Shown: positions 1-9,097, counted from the stretch's first letter. The stretch: DNA of 64,000 nt from Paraktedonobacter sp964250225 (GCA_964250225.1 CAXUEY010000003.1:1-64000); one strand, 5' to 3'. Notes: generated by a model from the sequence alone, not told the origin. Program-made: numbers and translations.

Positions 1-144
1 TTGTTTTTTTTTTTTGTAATCAATTCCGTTTTTGTGCTTCGCGCCGTTTCTCGGGTTTAATGTATATGGGCCGCTTTCTGCACTAGAAAACGTATGTTCT
101 CTTTAATACGCGATAATAAATTCAGGTGTTGCTGAAAAAGTGTG
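1..144. other. window edge, no gene seen
   Basis: This edge stretch begins with a T-rich run and then AT-leaning sequence. I see no reading frame, hairpin or RNA gene in it. It lies downstream of the minus-strand peptidase gene that ends at 145. Confidence 0.4.
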
Positions 145-1254
145 CTATGCCTTTGGCAAGCGCCCATGCTGGCGCATGACCTCGACCAGCAGATCTGCTT
201 CCAGCGCGTAGGCAGTTCTGCCATGACGACCTGTCATGGTGTGGGCGGCCAGCAGCGCGTTCACAATGGCCTCTTCCGTCGCCTCGACAACGGCGTCGAA
301 CAGGCTGGTGATATGGCTGTTTGAGAGCATGGTAAGCGGGACGGTCAGTGGGGTTATCTCACTATACTCGCTGGCTGGCAGTCCCCGGTTGGCCGTTGAG
401 AACGCGAGGAAGAGGTCGCCACTGGAGTTCTCGCCTACGCCTCCTGTGCGCGCGATCCCCAGACCTGCTCGCTGGGCCAGGCGGGTGCATTGCGTGGGAA
501 TGAGCGGGGCATCGGTGGCCACAATGACAATGATCGATCCACCGCCGCGCTGACTGGACGTGGGAACCGACGGCGTTGGGATGACCGAGTGAGGCAGCGC
601 CTTGCCAATAGGCACGCCGTCGATTTGTAAGCGCTCGCGGCGTCCATGATTGGCCTGCACCAGCACCCCCACGGTGTAGCCGCCCGCCGCTGTCGGGGTC
701 ACGCGCGAAGCTGTGCCAATGCCACCTTTGAATTCATGACAGATCATGCCGGTACCACCGCCAACATTGCCCTCGGCCACGGCACCATCTGTCGCGCCCT
801 CAAACGCTTGCAGTACATGCTCTGGCTTGACGTGCAGGCCGTTGATATCGTTGAGCAGGCCATCGTATGTCTCGGCGACCACCGGTAAGGCCCAGAAGAG
901 ATCATCTTGTTGGTGTTTGGCGATGGCGTCCGCGACCAGCGCATCACGCACAACCCCGACGCTATGGGTATTGGTGAGCGCGATAGAAGAGGTGAGCATG
1001 CCCGATTCGCGCACCCACTCCAGGCCGGTCATCTCGCCGTTACCGTTGAGCCTGTGGCAACCGGCGAAAAGCGGCTCTTTCCAGATATTCCCCTCGTGCG
1101 GCAAAATAACCGTGACGCCGGTATGAATGGGAGGCGACCTTCGCTCATCGGTGATTGTCGTAGATCCAACGCGCACGCCCGGCACGTCGGTTATGGCGTT
1201 ATAAGAACCCGGCGGTAGGTTGCCGATGATGATACCCAGTTCACGTGTACGCAT
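145..1254 (-). CDS. dmpA: P1 family peptidase (DmpA-type L-aminopeptidase/D-esterase)
   Basis: This 369-residue protein looks like a family S58 (P1) N-terminal nucleophile hydrolase, which removes N-terminal residues from short peptides, amides or beta-peptides. The N-terminus carries the family pattern (NAITDVPGVRVG near residues 19-30). The segment RGGGSIIVIVATDAP places the expected autoproteolysis point between Gly239 and Ser240, with Ser240 as the nucleophile. The length fits the family (about 350-380). No signal peptide is seen, so it is probably cytoplasmic. The ATG at 1254 is preceded by AGGAAAGG at good spacing. It stands alone, divergent from the kinase gene at 1653. The substrate cannot be told from sequence. 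Confidence 0.9.
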   Translation of the reverse strand: MRTRELGIIIGNLPPGSYNAITDVPGVRVGSTTITDERRSPPIHTGVTVILPHEGNIWKEPLFAGCHRLNGNGEMTGLEWVRESGMLTSSIALTNTHSVGVVRDALVADAIAKHQQDDLFWALPVVAETYDGLLNDINGLHVKPEHVLQAFEGATDGAVAEGNVGGGTGMICHEFKGGIGTASRVTPTAAGGYTVGVLVQANHGRRERLQIDGVPIGKALPHSVIPTPSVPTSSQRGGGSIIVIVATDAPLIPTQCTRLAQRAGLGIARTGGVGENSSGDLFLAFSTANRGLPASEYSEITPLTVPLTMLSNSHITSLFDAVVEATEEAIVNALLAAHTMTGRHGRTAYALEADLLVEVMRQHGRLPKA

Positions 1255-1652
1255 ACAGATGCCTTTCCTGCTTTGCTGCTGAGTGTACCTTTATCGTGAT
1301 TGGAAAGAGGAACACAGCGGTTAGGGAGACTTCCGTCCCATAAAGGTACGAATTTCCTACAAAATGAGTGTAGAATATGCTAGAGTTGATGTCAAGGATT
1401 TAAGAACTTTGCCTAAAGGGGAGAAGCCATGCATGTAGATAGAAGAAACGTTGAGGAGGGATCAGCCGCGCGGAACAGCGCGTCGGCGGCCTCATCTTCA
1501 TCCATAAAGCGCGTGGGTTGCTACTTCGAAGCAGTAGTTGACCTGTTCAGGGGATGGCATTTTCACGCTGCCTGCTTAGCATGGTATAATGGCAGACATA
1601 ATCACATCCGTGTGGAGGGACCGCCTGCTAGAAACCAACGAGGAAGAACGAC
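1255..1652. other. intergenic region between divergent genes
   Basis: About 400 bases separate the DmpA gene from the kinase gene. I see a likely promoter for the kinase at 1561-1590. A short frame from 1429 has a good AAGGGGAG ribosome site but no recognisable product, lies upstream of that promoter and runs into the kinase start in another frame. I do not call it a gene. Confidence 0.4.
1561..1590 (+). promoter_or_regulatory. probable sigma70-type promoter of the kinase gene
   Basis: TTTCAC at 1561-1566 and a consensus TATAAT at 1585-1590 are 18 bases apart. The -10 lies about 60 bases upstream of the kinase ATG at 1653. The -10 is strong and the -35 weak. Confidence 0.45.
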
Positions 1653-4043
1653 ATGCTGCAACTTGTGCGTCGCTCTCTGCTGATCCAATTGCTGAGCGTC
1701 TATTTGCTTTTTGTACTGGTTGTGCTGCTTGGGGGTATGGGGGTCAACGCGCTGGTCGAGCAACGTCTGAGCAACGATGTCCAGGTTTCCGATCAGGCAC
1801 TGGCGCAGGATATCTCGCTCGATACGAGCAGCCAGTTGCGCGACGCTGAGAATTCGCTGGTGGCCTTGAAGGACCTGGTAGTTCAGACGCGCTCGCCGCA
1901 AGGTCTGGCGGCCATTTTCCAGGCGTACAAGGCCGCGCGCAGCGATGTAGATTATGTGTACTGGCTTGATCCGCTGGGTGCAATTAACTGCTCGTATCCC
2001 GCCAGTACGAGCGGGGTAGGCAACTGCTCCTCTCCCGATAGTAGTGGGGCGGGCGGTGAGTTCTCACCGCCTACGGTGGTTCAACGCGCTTTACTGGCGA
2101 ACGGCCCGGTTTTCGAGGTGGGTATGGCGGTGGAACCAACTTTTAACGCGGGCGTGATTATCGCCGAGCCTGTGCGCGCGCCTCAGAGCAATCATCTGCT
2201 GGGTATTGTCGCGGTTAACCTCTCGCTCTCAAAGCTCAGCGCTCCGCTAGGGACGATTGTGAAGGCGCAGCAGAAGCAGGGGCAGCATCTCATGATCAGC
2301 ATTCTTGATGGGGATGGTGTGCTTATCGGTTCACCCGATGGCCAGCGGATCTTGCAACTGGTATCGGGTGAACTGCCAGGAGCTAATCAGGCTTTACAGG
2401 GGAAGCCGGTTTCGCTCGTGGGAACTGGCTCTGATGGCCGAGACTGGCTGTTTAGCAGCGTTCCCGTGAAGAACGTTGGCTGGGCGGTTGTGGTGCAAAG
2501 ACCGGCGAGCGAGGCGCTGGCCGTGGTCGAGCAGTTCCATCTCTGGCTCCTGGCGGCGGCGCTATTCTTTACCCTGGGCGGCCTGTTGTTCTGGCTCCTG
2601 CTGGTTGGCCGCGTTATTCGTCCTTTGCAGCGCCTGGCCAGCCAGCACCAGGCGTTACCCGACTCGGAGCAGGCTATTTCTCGTGAGGCAAGCGTGCTGG
2701 CCAGGCGAGCCGATGCGGTTGGCGACCTGACACGTTCGCTGATGCGTCTGGAGCATGATGGGCTGGAAAAGCTTGGCGAGTTGCGTACCCTGCTCGAAAC
2801 CTCGAAGGCCGTGGTTAAGTCGCTCGATCCGCACGCGGTGGTCGGCCAGATTATTCGCGAGGCGCGCCGACTGGTTGATGTGCAGGCGGCAGCAGTGCTT
2901 TTGCCAGACGAACATGGTGTTCTGCGCGTACTGGTCAGCGATGGCCATCACGAGCGCTACGACGACAGGCTTTCTCTGTCTGCCGAGCAGGTGAGTTCAG
3001 CTGCGGTGCTGGCTCTACGCGATGGTGAGCCGGTGCAGAAAATTTTGAGTCCCGAACCACCATCTTTCGCCTACGACGATGGTTTCCGTTCGGTGCTTGC
3101 CATCCCCATTATCAGCCGACACGCGGGCAGCGTGGTCCTGCTGGTGCATCGCACCGAGCCGCATCCCTTCGAGCAAAATGAGATCGACCTGCTGCTGACC
3201 TTCGCGAACTACGCGACCCTGGCATGGGAACACGCGGTGCTCTACGAACGCAGCGATGAGCGGTTGCGCGAAATCGCCCGCGAGAATGCTCGCCTCTACC
3301 AGCAAGCAGCGCAGGAGAGTGAGTTCAAAACAACGCTGCTGGCGGCGGTTGGCCATGAAGTGCGCACGCCGTTGGCCGCGATCAAAGGCCACGCCTCGAC
3401 GCTGCTCCAGGAAGATATCACCTGGCCGCTTGAGGACCAGCGCCATTTTCTACAAACGATCAGTGGCGAGACCGACAAACTGGCGCAACTGGTCACCAAC
3501 TTGCTCGATCTCTCGCGCCAGGAGGCCGGACTGCTCCAGCTCAATCTCGAGGCCACCAGCGTGCGCGATCTTGTCACGCGGACCCTTGCGCGTTTCAACC
3601 AGCCGGAGATTACCTTCTCCGTGCACATTCCAGATGAGCTGCCTCTGGTAGACGTGGATAGCGCGCGCGTTGAGGTGGTCCTGCACAACCTGGTAGCCAA
3701 CGCGCTGGCCTATGGAGAGAATGAAGTGCGTATCAGCGCAGCCATGCGTGCCGAGTCCCTTGTGGTTTCAGTGGCGGACAACGGCCCTGGCATTGTCCCC
3801 GACGAATTGCCGCACGTCTTCGAGCGTTTCTACCGCGCGCGTCATGGTCGCCAGCGCCATTCCGGTGGGACGGGCCTGGGACTGGCCATCTGCAAGGCGT
3901 TTATCGAGGCTCACAGCAGCACAATCTGGGTGGAGAAGAGCATGCAAGGCACAACCTTCTCGTTCTCACTGCCCCTGGCCTCAATGGTTCTGCCTGTGAC
4001 GGGGGAACTGACCGCCGTACTGAGAGAGGGAGATGAGGGATGA
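1653..4043 (+). CDS. membrane sensor histidine kinase with extracytoplasmic sensor and GAF domains
   Basis: This 796-residue kinase has a transmembrane helix near residues 10-32, an extracytoplasmic sensor of about 260 residues (Cache-like), a second helix near 296-318 followed by a short HAMP-like linker, a GAF-like region near 390-525, then HisKA and HATPase_c domains. The H-box GHEVRTPL places the phosphorylated histidine at His568. The G1 (DNGPGI) and G2 (GTGLGLAI) boxes of the ATPase are intact. The ATG at 1653 follows GAGGAAG. Its stop overlaps the next start by four bases, so it pairs with the response regulator at 4040. The HisKA/HATPase part and the partner are KdpD/KdpE-like, but no KdpD or Usp sensor domain is present, so a potassium role is not supported. 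Confidence 0.9.
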   Translation: MLQLVRRSLLIQLLSVYLLFVLVVLLGGMGVNALVEQRLSNDVQVSDQALAQDISLDTSSQLRDAENSLVALKDLVVQTRSPQGLAAIFQAYKAARSDVDYVYWLDPLGAINCSYPASTSGVGNCSSPDSSGAGGEFSPPTVVQRALLANGPVFEVGMAVEPTFNAGVIIAEPVRAPQSNHLLGIVAVNLSLSKLSAPLGTIVKAQQKQGQHLMISILDGDGVLIGSPDGQRILQLVSGELPGANQALQGKPVSLVGTGSDGRDWLFSSVPVKNVGWAVVVQRPASEALAVVEQFHLWLLAAALFFTLGGLLFWLLLVGRVIRPLQRLASQHQALPDSEQAISREASVLARRADAVGDLTRSLMRLEHDGLEKLGELRTLLETSKAVVKSLDPHAVVGQIIREARRLVDVQAAAVLLPDEHGVLRVLVSDGHHERYDDRLSLSAEQVSSAAVLALRDGEPVQKILSPEPPSFAYDDGFRSVLAIPIISRHAGSVVLLVHRTEPHPFEQNEIDLLLTFANYATLAWEHAVLYERSDERLREIARENARLYQQAAQESEFKTTLLAAVGHEVRTPLAAIKGHASTLLQEDITWPLEDQRHFLQTISGETDKLAQLVTNLLDLSRQEAGLLQLNLEATSVRDLVTRTLARFNQPEITFSVHIPDELPLVDVDSARVEVVLHNLVANALAYGENEVRISAAMRAESLVVSVADNGPGIVPDELPHVFERFYRARHGRQRHSGGTGLGLAICKAFIEAHSSTIWVEKSMQGTTFSFSLPLASMVLPVTGELTAVLREGDEG

Positions 4044-4750
4044 CAACGAAAATGAAACGCGTTCTGCTCGCTGAAGATGAGGTGGCGTTGCGCGACTTCG
4101 TCAGCCGAAACCTGCGCGCGCGCGGCTTCGAGGTGCTGGAGGCCAGCAATGGTCTGGAGGCCCTGGCCTTGTGGGAGCGCGAAGACCCCCATCTGCTCAT
4201 TCTGGATATTATGATGCCACGTATGGACGGCCTGGAGGTCTGCCAGCGCGTGCGTGCCCGCTCCGCTGTCCCCATCATCGTGCTCACCGCGCTCGACGCA
4301 GAGAGCGACAAAGTCACCGCGCTCGACCTGGGTGCCGACGACTACCTGACCAAGCCCTTTGGTGTGGAAGAACTGCTGGCCCGCGTACGCGCCCTGCTGC
4401 GTCGCGCCCAGGGAGAGCAACTGGTGCAATCTACGAGTGGCCTCAAGCGCTTTGGCGACCTCGAAATCGACCTCGCGGGCCATGTTGTGCGCCAGCGTGA
4501 GGTCGAGGTGCGCCTCTCGCCCACCGAATTCTTGCTGCTCCAACAACTGGTCGAGAACGCCGGGAAAGTGCTCACCCATCGCATGCTCTTGCAGAGCGTC
4601 TGGGGCGCCGAATACGGCAACGAGACCGAGTACCTGCGTGTCTATATCAACCGCTTGCGCCAGAAGCTTGAACCCGATCCCGCTCATCCCCGCTACCTGC
4701 TCACCGAACCAGGCGTGGGTTATCGCTTTGCCGCGAGTAGTGGACGCTAA
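4040..4750 (+). CDS. OmpR/PhoB-family response regulator
   Basis: This 236-residue protein has an N-terminal receiver domain with the acidic pocket (Glu12, Asp13), phosphoacceptor Asp56 in LLILDIMMP and the conserved Lys in DDYLTKPFG. A C-terminal winged-helix DNA-binding domain of the OmpR type follows, with the ending GVGYRF. It overlaps the kinase gene by four bases (ATGA), so the two are translationally coupled and form a two-component system. The receiver and effector resemble KdpE. Target genes are not identifiable here. Confidence 0.92.
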   Translation: MTTKMKRVLLAEDEVALRDFVSRNLRARGFEVLEASNGLEALALWEREDPHLLILDIMMPRMDGLEVCQRVRARSAVPIIVLTALDAESDKVTALDLGADDYLTKPFGVEELLARVRALLRRAQGEQLVQSTSGLKRFGDLEIDLAGHVVRQREVEVRLSPTEFLLLQQLVENAGKVLTHRMLLQSVWGAEYGNETEYLRVYINRLRQKLEPDPAHPRYLLTEPGVGYRFAASSGR

Positions 4751-4801
4751 ACGAAACCTTATCACGAAACCATGAAATACACCTTGATTACCGCTCGCTT
4801 G

Positions 4802-4830
4802 TTGCGTTTACGCGTAGAAGCTGGTACACT
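4802..4830 (+). promoter_or_regulatory. probable promoter of the coiled-coil gene
   Basis: TTGCGT at 4802-4807 and TACACT at 4825-4830 are separated by 17 bases. They lie about 125 bases upstream of the coiled-coil gene. The leader then contains a short AGGAT tandem repeat just before the start codon, which may also serve as the ribosome-binding region. Confidence 0.4.
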
Positions 4831-4954
4831 ATAGTACATCGACATATGCCATGAAACGAAGTCGAGAGGGATTGCGACGGCGGCAGGTAGATTGGAAATA
4901 CCATCTGGTCGGGGTATACGGTTTTTTCGGAAAGGATAGGATAGGATAGTAAGT

Positions 4955-5596
4955 ATGGCGCAACAGCTAACGCCAGAGGAGCGACTTGCTATTTTGGAGC
5001 ATAAAGTTGCCTATCTGGAGCAGGACAAACTTGAAACCGATCTGTTCAAGCAAGACCAAGAGAGTAGAGACCTGGCGCTCCTTGCGAGAATAGACAGCTT
5101 TATCAGCGATTTACGGCGGATTGAGCGCGTTCAGATGCGTTCATTCGACATGCTCACTGCTGGTCAGCGGAATCAGGATGTGCGGATTACTGCCCTTGAA
5201 GGTTCTGTAACCGCGCTAAATGATGCCGTTAGAGACAATACAAAAGCAATAACTGTGCTTGCAGATGTTGTCAAAGACCACAAACAGGGAATAGAGTCGC
5301 TGGCAGCTCAGGTCAACGACATCGCCATCGTTCAACAAAGGCAACAAGTGGCGATAGACCTGCTAATTGCTGGTCAGCAGAGGCAGCAAGAGGCAATAGA
5401 TACGCTGATTGTCGGTCAACTAAAACAGCAAGAGTCGATAGATACGTTGACCGTCGGCCAATTCAAACAGCAAGAAGCAATAGCTATGCTAATTACTGGT
5501 CAACAGAGACAGCAAGAGTCGATAGATATGCTTACTGCCGGTCAACAACAAATCATCGCGTTACTGACGGGAGGCAAGCCGCCGCGTAACGATTAA
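4955..5596 (+). CDS. coiled-coil protein with tandem 14-residue repeats, function unknown
   Basis: I do not recognise this 213-residue protein. It is soluble-looking, rich in Gln, Glu, Ile and Leu, and appears to be almost wholly alpha-helical coiled coil. The C-terminal third has five consecutive copies of a 14-residue (two-heptad) unit of the form AIDTLIVGQLKQQE, visible as a 42-base tandem repeat in the DNA near 5350-5550. The N-terminal part holds a short coiled coil (EERLAILEHKVAYLEQDK). No signal peptide or membrane helix is seen. A hairpin terminator follows directly at 5597. It could be a structural or oligomerisation protein. Repeat number may vary between strains. Confidence 0.75.
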   Translation: MAQQLTPEERLAILEHKVAYLEQDKLETDLFKQDQESRDLALLARIDSFISDLRRIERVQMRSFDMLTAGQRNQDVRITALEGSVTALNDAVRDNTKAITVLADVVKDHKQGIESLAAQVNDIAIVQQRQQVAIDLLIAGQQRQQEAIDTLIVGQLKQQESIDTLTVGQFKQQEAIAMLITGQQRQQESIDMLTAGQQQIIALLTGGKPPRND

Positions 5597-5642
5597 AAGC
5601 AGATGCAGGCACCAGTCTCACGGCTGGTGCCTGCATCTGCTT
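5597..5642. terminator. bidirectional hairpin terminator
   Basis: A perfect 19-base inverted repeat (5597-5615 and 5624-5642) with an 8-base loop lies between the coiled-coil gene and the convergent ABC binding-protein gene. AA on one flank and TT on the other are the only U-tract-like features. The position between convergent stops supports termination from both sides. Confidence 0.8.
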
Positions 5643-5650
5643 GTGACAAC

Positions 5651-6683
5651 TTATTTCGCGTTGTTCACGAATTCGTTGGTGTAGGTTGNNNNNNNNNNTG
5701 TGCTGAGGTCGATGTTGGTACCCTGCATGCTGGGGTTGCTCTGGTGCTCGATGGCAAGAACCGACTCCGGGCCACCGCTGGGCATCAGACCGTCCGGGCT
5801 GAACATGCCCAGCTGGTTCTGCAACGCCGCCACATACTGCGTTTTGTTGCCCGCGTAGTAGTCAGCAGGCATCTGGTCAGCGATCTGTTCCGCGGTGTGC
5901 GAGTGCATCCACTTCAGGGTCTTCACATACGCGTTGACCAGCTTCTGCGTGATATCTTTGTGCGCGCTGACATAATCATTGCTCATAAAGACGCAGATGA
6001 AAGGATAGGGCGCGCCGAGCGCTGCGCGGGTTGTCTCCGGGGAGCGCAGGTCAGCCATCATCTTGCCCAGACCGCTTGAGATGACGCGCGAGATGGTCGG
6101 CTCGGTGGTCATGCCAGCATCGATGCGACCCTGCTGCATGGCGGCGATAAAGGCCCACAGGGACGAAGTGGACCTGATCGGGCGAGATGCCAGCTTTGTG
6201 CAGCAGCGCGACGGTCAGGGTCTGTGTGCCCGAACCCAGCTCGGTGACGCCCAGGTTCTTGCCTTTGAGGTCGGCAATCGAGTGAATCTGGCCAGCCTCT
6301 TGCGCCGAGACGACTTCGGCCTCGCCGGGGGCGATGCCAAACTGCACGACGCTCTCCATATTTTTGCCTTTCGCCTGCAACTCGATGGTGTGGTTATATG
6401 AGCCGGAACCCGCCTGCACCTGACCCGCCAGCGTGGCATCTTCTGAAGACTGGCCGGAAGCCTCGTCGATCAGGTTTACATCCAGACCCTCCTGGTCAAA
6501 ATACCCCAGCTGTTTGGTGAGTTCGTTGGGCAGATAGATCTGCTTGCTCAAGCCACCAACCATGATCGAGATATGCTCTTTCGCGGAACCACCATTGCTG
6601 GCGTTGCCACCACCGCAGGCGCTGAGCATCAGCATGACGAGAATGCTCGCGATGAGAGCCATGCGCTTATTAAGCGATTTCAT
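5651..6683 (-). pseudogene. NMT1/SsuA-type ABC substrate-binding lipoprotein, frameshifted
   Basis: The N-terminal part starts at the ATG at 6683, after GAGGAAGAAGG, with a lipoprotein signal (MLMLSACGGG). It reads as a periplasmic binding protein of the NMT1/TauA/SsuA group up to FVPVG. The frame then shifts by one base near 6155-6165, and the C-terminal half continues from FIAAMQQGRID in the other frame to NEFVNNAK. A 10-N gap (5689-5698) lies near the 3' end. The break is at a G/C run beside a gap, so a sequencing error is as likely as real inactivation. It is the last gene of the ATPase-permease operon. The substrate could be a sulfonate, nitrate or thiamine precursor; the sequence does not decide. 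Confidence 0.75.
5689..5698. other. assembly gap (10 N)
   Basis: Ten undetermined bases lie inside the C-terminal part of the binding-protein gene. The flanking protein reads sensibly on both sides, so the true gap may be very short or even zero. Confidence 0.95.
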
Positions 6684-6864
6684 AAGACCTTCTTCCTCTG
6701 TGTGATCGGCCACCGCGCTGTGACCGGACCTTGTTGCCAGCCGATTTCAATGATCGCCTGGTAATCCCAGCCACAGCGACAATTGCTGTTGGCTGTTGAC
6801 ATAAAGTTGTGGGTGCATCCTGCACATACCAAATATAGAGAAGGCGGCAAATCTTCTGTCGGGA

Positions 6865-6919
6865 GGGGTGGAGATTTCTTCCAACCCCCTGCCCAACCTG
6901 AATTTCTCCCGCCGGGAGA
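6865..6919 (-). other. intercistronic stem-loops between permease and binding-protein genes
   Basis: Two hairpins lie in the 250-base gap between the permease stop and the binding-protein start. One pairs GGGG-GGA with TCC-CCCC (6865-6888). The other is a compact TCTCCC/GGGAGA stem with a 3-base loop (6905-6919). In binding-protein-dependent transporters such intercistronic stems often stabilise or attenuate mRNA segments so that the binding protein is made in different amount; here that is inference. Confidence 0.45.
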
Positions 6920-6931
6920 TGTTGTGAGAGC

Positions 6932-7879
6932 CTACATAGTTCCATTGTCGATGGTATTGCTGGGTCGCCATTTGATCAGTACATTTTCCAGCGTAGTGAT
7001 CAGCGTTTCCATGACCAGCGAGAGCACCGTCAGGATAGCCATCGCCGCGAAGACGCCGTTCGCGTTAAAGTTGCTCTGGGCGTTCTGGATGAGCAGGCCA
7101 ATACCCTGAGTTGAACCAAGATACTCGCCGACCACCGCGCCCACCAGGGCAAAGCTAAAGCTGGTGTGCAGGCTGGCGATAATCCAGGTCAGAGCCGATG
7201 GGATAATCACCGATGTGGAGAGCTTCCACTTGCTCGCGCCCAGAATACGGGCGTTGGCCAGCAGGTTGCGGTCCACTTCGCGCACACCTTGAAAGGCGTT
7301 GAAGAAGACGATGAAGAAGACCATCACGGCTGCCAGGGTGATTTTGGATTGCATGCCAAAGCCCATCGCAATCACGAAAAGCGAGCCGAGCACAATACGC
7401 GGAATCGCGTTGGCTGCCTTGATGAAAGGCCCGGTGACATCGGCGAGAAAGCGGTTGCCACCCAGCAGGACGCCAAAGATAACGCCTAGTATCACACCGA
7501 TGCTAAAGCCGATGACCGTCTCTTCCAGCGTAACGGCGATCTGGTCCCAAAATGGACCCTGCGCGGTCCCCTGCGTTGCCCAGGTGACGAGTTGTGCCCA
7601 GATGCCGGAGGGTTGCCCCCAGAAAAAGGGATCGATGAAGCCGTGCGGCTTCGACGTCGGGTTTGGGCCTGGCACAAGGATGTGCGTGCCAAGCTCCCAA
7701 CCACCGAAAATCACCACCAGGAAAACGAGGCGCAACACGTTGACCAGAATGCGGCGGCGGCGGCGTTCAGCCGTGCTTCGCTTTGTTTCTCGGCCCTCGG
7801 CCAACCCCGGTGCAACGCCTGCGGTTGTGGGGTCAAGCGCAAGGGTCTTATCGGCTGCTTTTTTGCGTGCTGCGTTCAT
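6932..7879 (-). CDS. ABC transporter permease, SsuC/TauC type
   Basis: This 315-residue inner-membrane protein belongs to the BPD_transp_1 family of importers. It has about six helices after a basic 40-residue N-terminal extension, and carries the EAA loop typical for contact with the ATPase (EVDRNLLANARILGASKWKL). The ATG at 7879 has GAGGTGG upstream, and the gene overlaps the 3' end of the ATPase gene by 32 bases, so the two are co-transcribed. With the ATPase and the binding protein it forms one importer of the nitrate/sulfonate/taurine/thiamine-precursor class. Substrate unknown. Confidence 0.88.
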   Translation of the reverse strand: MNAARKKAADKTLALDPTTAGVAPGLAEGRETKRSTAERRRRRILVNVLRLVFLVVIFGGWELGTHILVPGPNPTSKPHGFIDPFFWGQPSGIWAQLVTWATQGTAQGPFWDQIAVTLEETVIGFSIGVILGVIFGVLLGGNRFLADVTGPFIKAANAIPRIVLGSLFVIAMGFGMQSKITLAAVMVFFIVFFNAFQGVREVDRNLLANARILGASKWKLSTSVIIPSALTWIIASLHTSFSFALVGAVVGEYLGSTQGIGLLIQNAQSNFNANGVFAAMAILTVLSLVMETLITTLENVLIKWRPSNTIDNGTM

Positions 7880-8720
7880 AACTAATTACCACCTCGTTGC
7901 GAAGGTCTTCCCAGATCTCCTGATACAATTGCATGAAGCGCGGCTCGAAACGGATCTCTGACACGTTGCGCGGACGTGGCAGGTCGATGGTGTAGATACC
8001 CTTGACGGTGGCAGGCCCGGCGGTGAGCACGCAGACCTTATCGGCCAGGGCGATAGCCTCTTCCAGATCGTGGGTCACGAAGACCACCGAGGCCCGCACG
8101 GATGACCAGAGTTGAAGCAGTTCGTCGCCCATCAGCGCGCGCGTTTGTACATCGAGGGCGCTGAACGGTTCATCCATTAGCAGGATTTTAGGCTCGTTGA
8201 TAAAGGTCTGGGCCAGCGCCACACGCTTGCGCATACCGCCGGAGAGTTGGTGCGGATAGCGATCCTCGAAGCCGGTGAGTCCCACGCGCGCGATCCACTC
8301 GCGGGCGCGCTCAAACGCCTCGGATTTGCGCGTGCCGCGAAAGCGCGGACCCGTGGCGACGTTGTGCAGGACGCTTTTCCAGGGAAAAACGGCGTCGGAC
8401 TGGAAAACATAGCCAATGCTGGGATCGATGCCTGTGACGGGCTTGCCCATCACCTGGACTTCACCAGCATTGGGACGCTCCAGGCCGGAGATCAGGCCCA
8501 GGGTCGTGGATTTGCCACAACCAGTCGGGCCGACCACCGCGCAAAATTCGCCGGGTGCGACATTCAGCGTAAGGTCGCGCAGGGCGGTATAGGCTCCGCC
8601 CGCGGGTGTGCGAAACAGTTTGGTGACGTTGCGCAGTTCGATGGTGTGCGCGCCTGATTGCGCGAAAGTATCTGCTGTCATAGTTGATGAATTTGTCATA
8701 GGGAGAGTGGTGTGCAACAC
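7848..8720 (-). CDS. ABC transporter ATP-binding protein, SsuB/TauB type
   Basis: This 290-residue nucleotide-binding subunit has Walker A GPTGCGKST, Q-loop in VFQSDAVFPW, signature LSGGMRKR, Walker B ILLMDEP and the switch histidine in VFVTHD. The SSGGM-type C-loop and FPW motif fit the SsuB/TauB/ThiZ group. I chose the GTG at 8720 because AAGGAG lies just upstream; the ATG at 8699 has no ribosome site. It is the first gene of the three-gene importer operon and follows a structured leader. Confidence 0.88.
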   Translation of the reverse strand: MLHTTLPMTNSSTMTADTFAQSGAHTIELRNVTKLFRTPAGGAYTALRDLTLNVAPGEFCAVVGPTGCGKSTTLGLISGLERPNAGEVQVMGKPVTGIDPSIGYVFQSDAVFPWKSVLHNVATGPRFRGTRKSEAFERAREWIARVGLTGFEDRYPHQLSGGMRKRVALAQTFINEPKILLMDEPFSALDVQTRALMGDELLQLWSSVRASVVFVTHDLEEAIALADKVCVLTAGPATVKGIYTIDLPRPRNVSEIRFEPRFMQLYQEIWEDLRNEVVISYERSTQKSSR

Positions 8721-8830
8721 CGAACTCCTTCCTGCGTTGGTCTGCTGGCACTACACTGTGCGTACCAGTTCGGGTCAGTTTGCTTGCGTTCGAGCGCCAG
8801 ACGGTGTAAACGAGACACTGAGCCTGTAAG
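8721..8830 (-). promoter_or_regulatory. structured leader of the ABC importer operon
   Basis: Read on the minus strand, the leader folds into at least two hairpins. One is GTGT/ACAC near 8805-8820. The other is CTGG-CAC/GTG-CCAG near 8744-8767, followed by an unpaired tail ending in GCAGGAAGGAG at the ribosome site. The tail resembles the 3' part of a TPP aptamer, but the CUGAGA and GGGGUGC parts are absent. I therefore call only a structured leader. The whole 8721-9097 stretch also holds the divergent start region of glk. Confidence 0.3.
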
Positions 8831-9097
8831 GGAAAGTATAAGGGATGAGATATAAACGGCGCATAAACGCGACCTGCTCTGCCATAAACAAAGCATAAAT
8901 ATTTTTGCCTGTTCAGAGGGAAGAGCGATCTCTGTAAAATAATCCCTGCTGTTGCACTCACACAAGCAATGGTGCTATGTTTAAGCTGTATGCGGGGGGC
9001 GGCGAACGGGGCGGTATGTATCACTCTGAAATAGAACCCGGCGCAAACAACTCTTCTCGCAAAAACAACACGTGTAGAAAGGCAGGCAAGCGTTCGT

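Noticed and set aside
1429..1683. 84-codon frame with a good ribosome site before the kinase gene
   Set aside because: No recognisable product, upstream of the predicted promoter, and it overlaps the kinase start in another frame.
3911..4765. 284-codon frame antisense to the response regulator
   Set aside because: The sense strand has a complete receiver and winged-helix protein with all key residues. The antisense frame has no family features.
8721..8830. TPP riboswitch call
   Set aside because: Only the 3' tail resembles the aptamer; the CUGAGA and GGGGUGC elements are missing, so I list only a structured leader.
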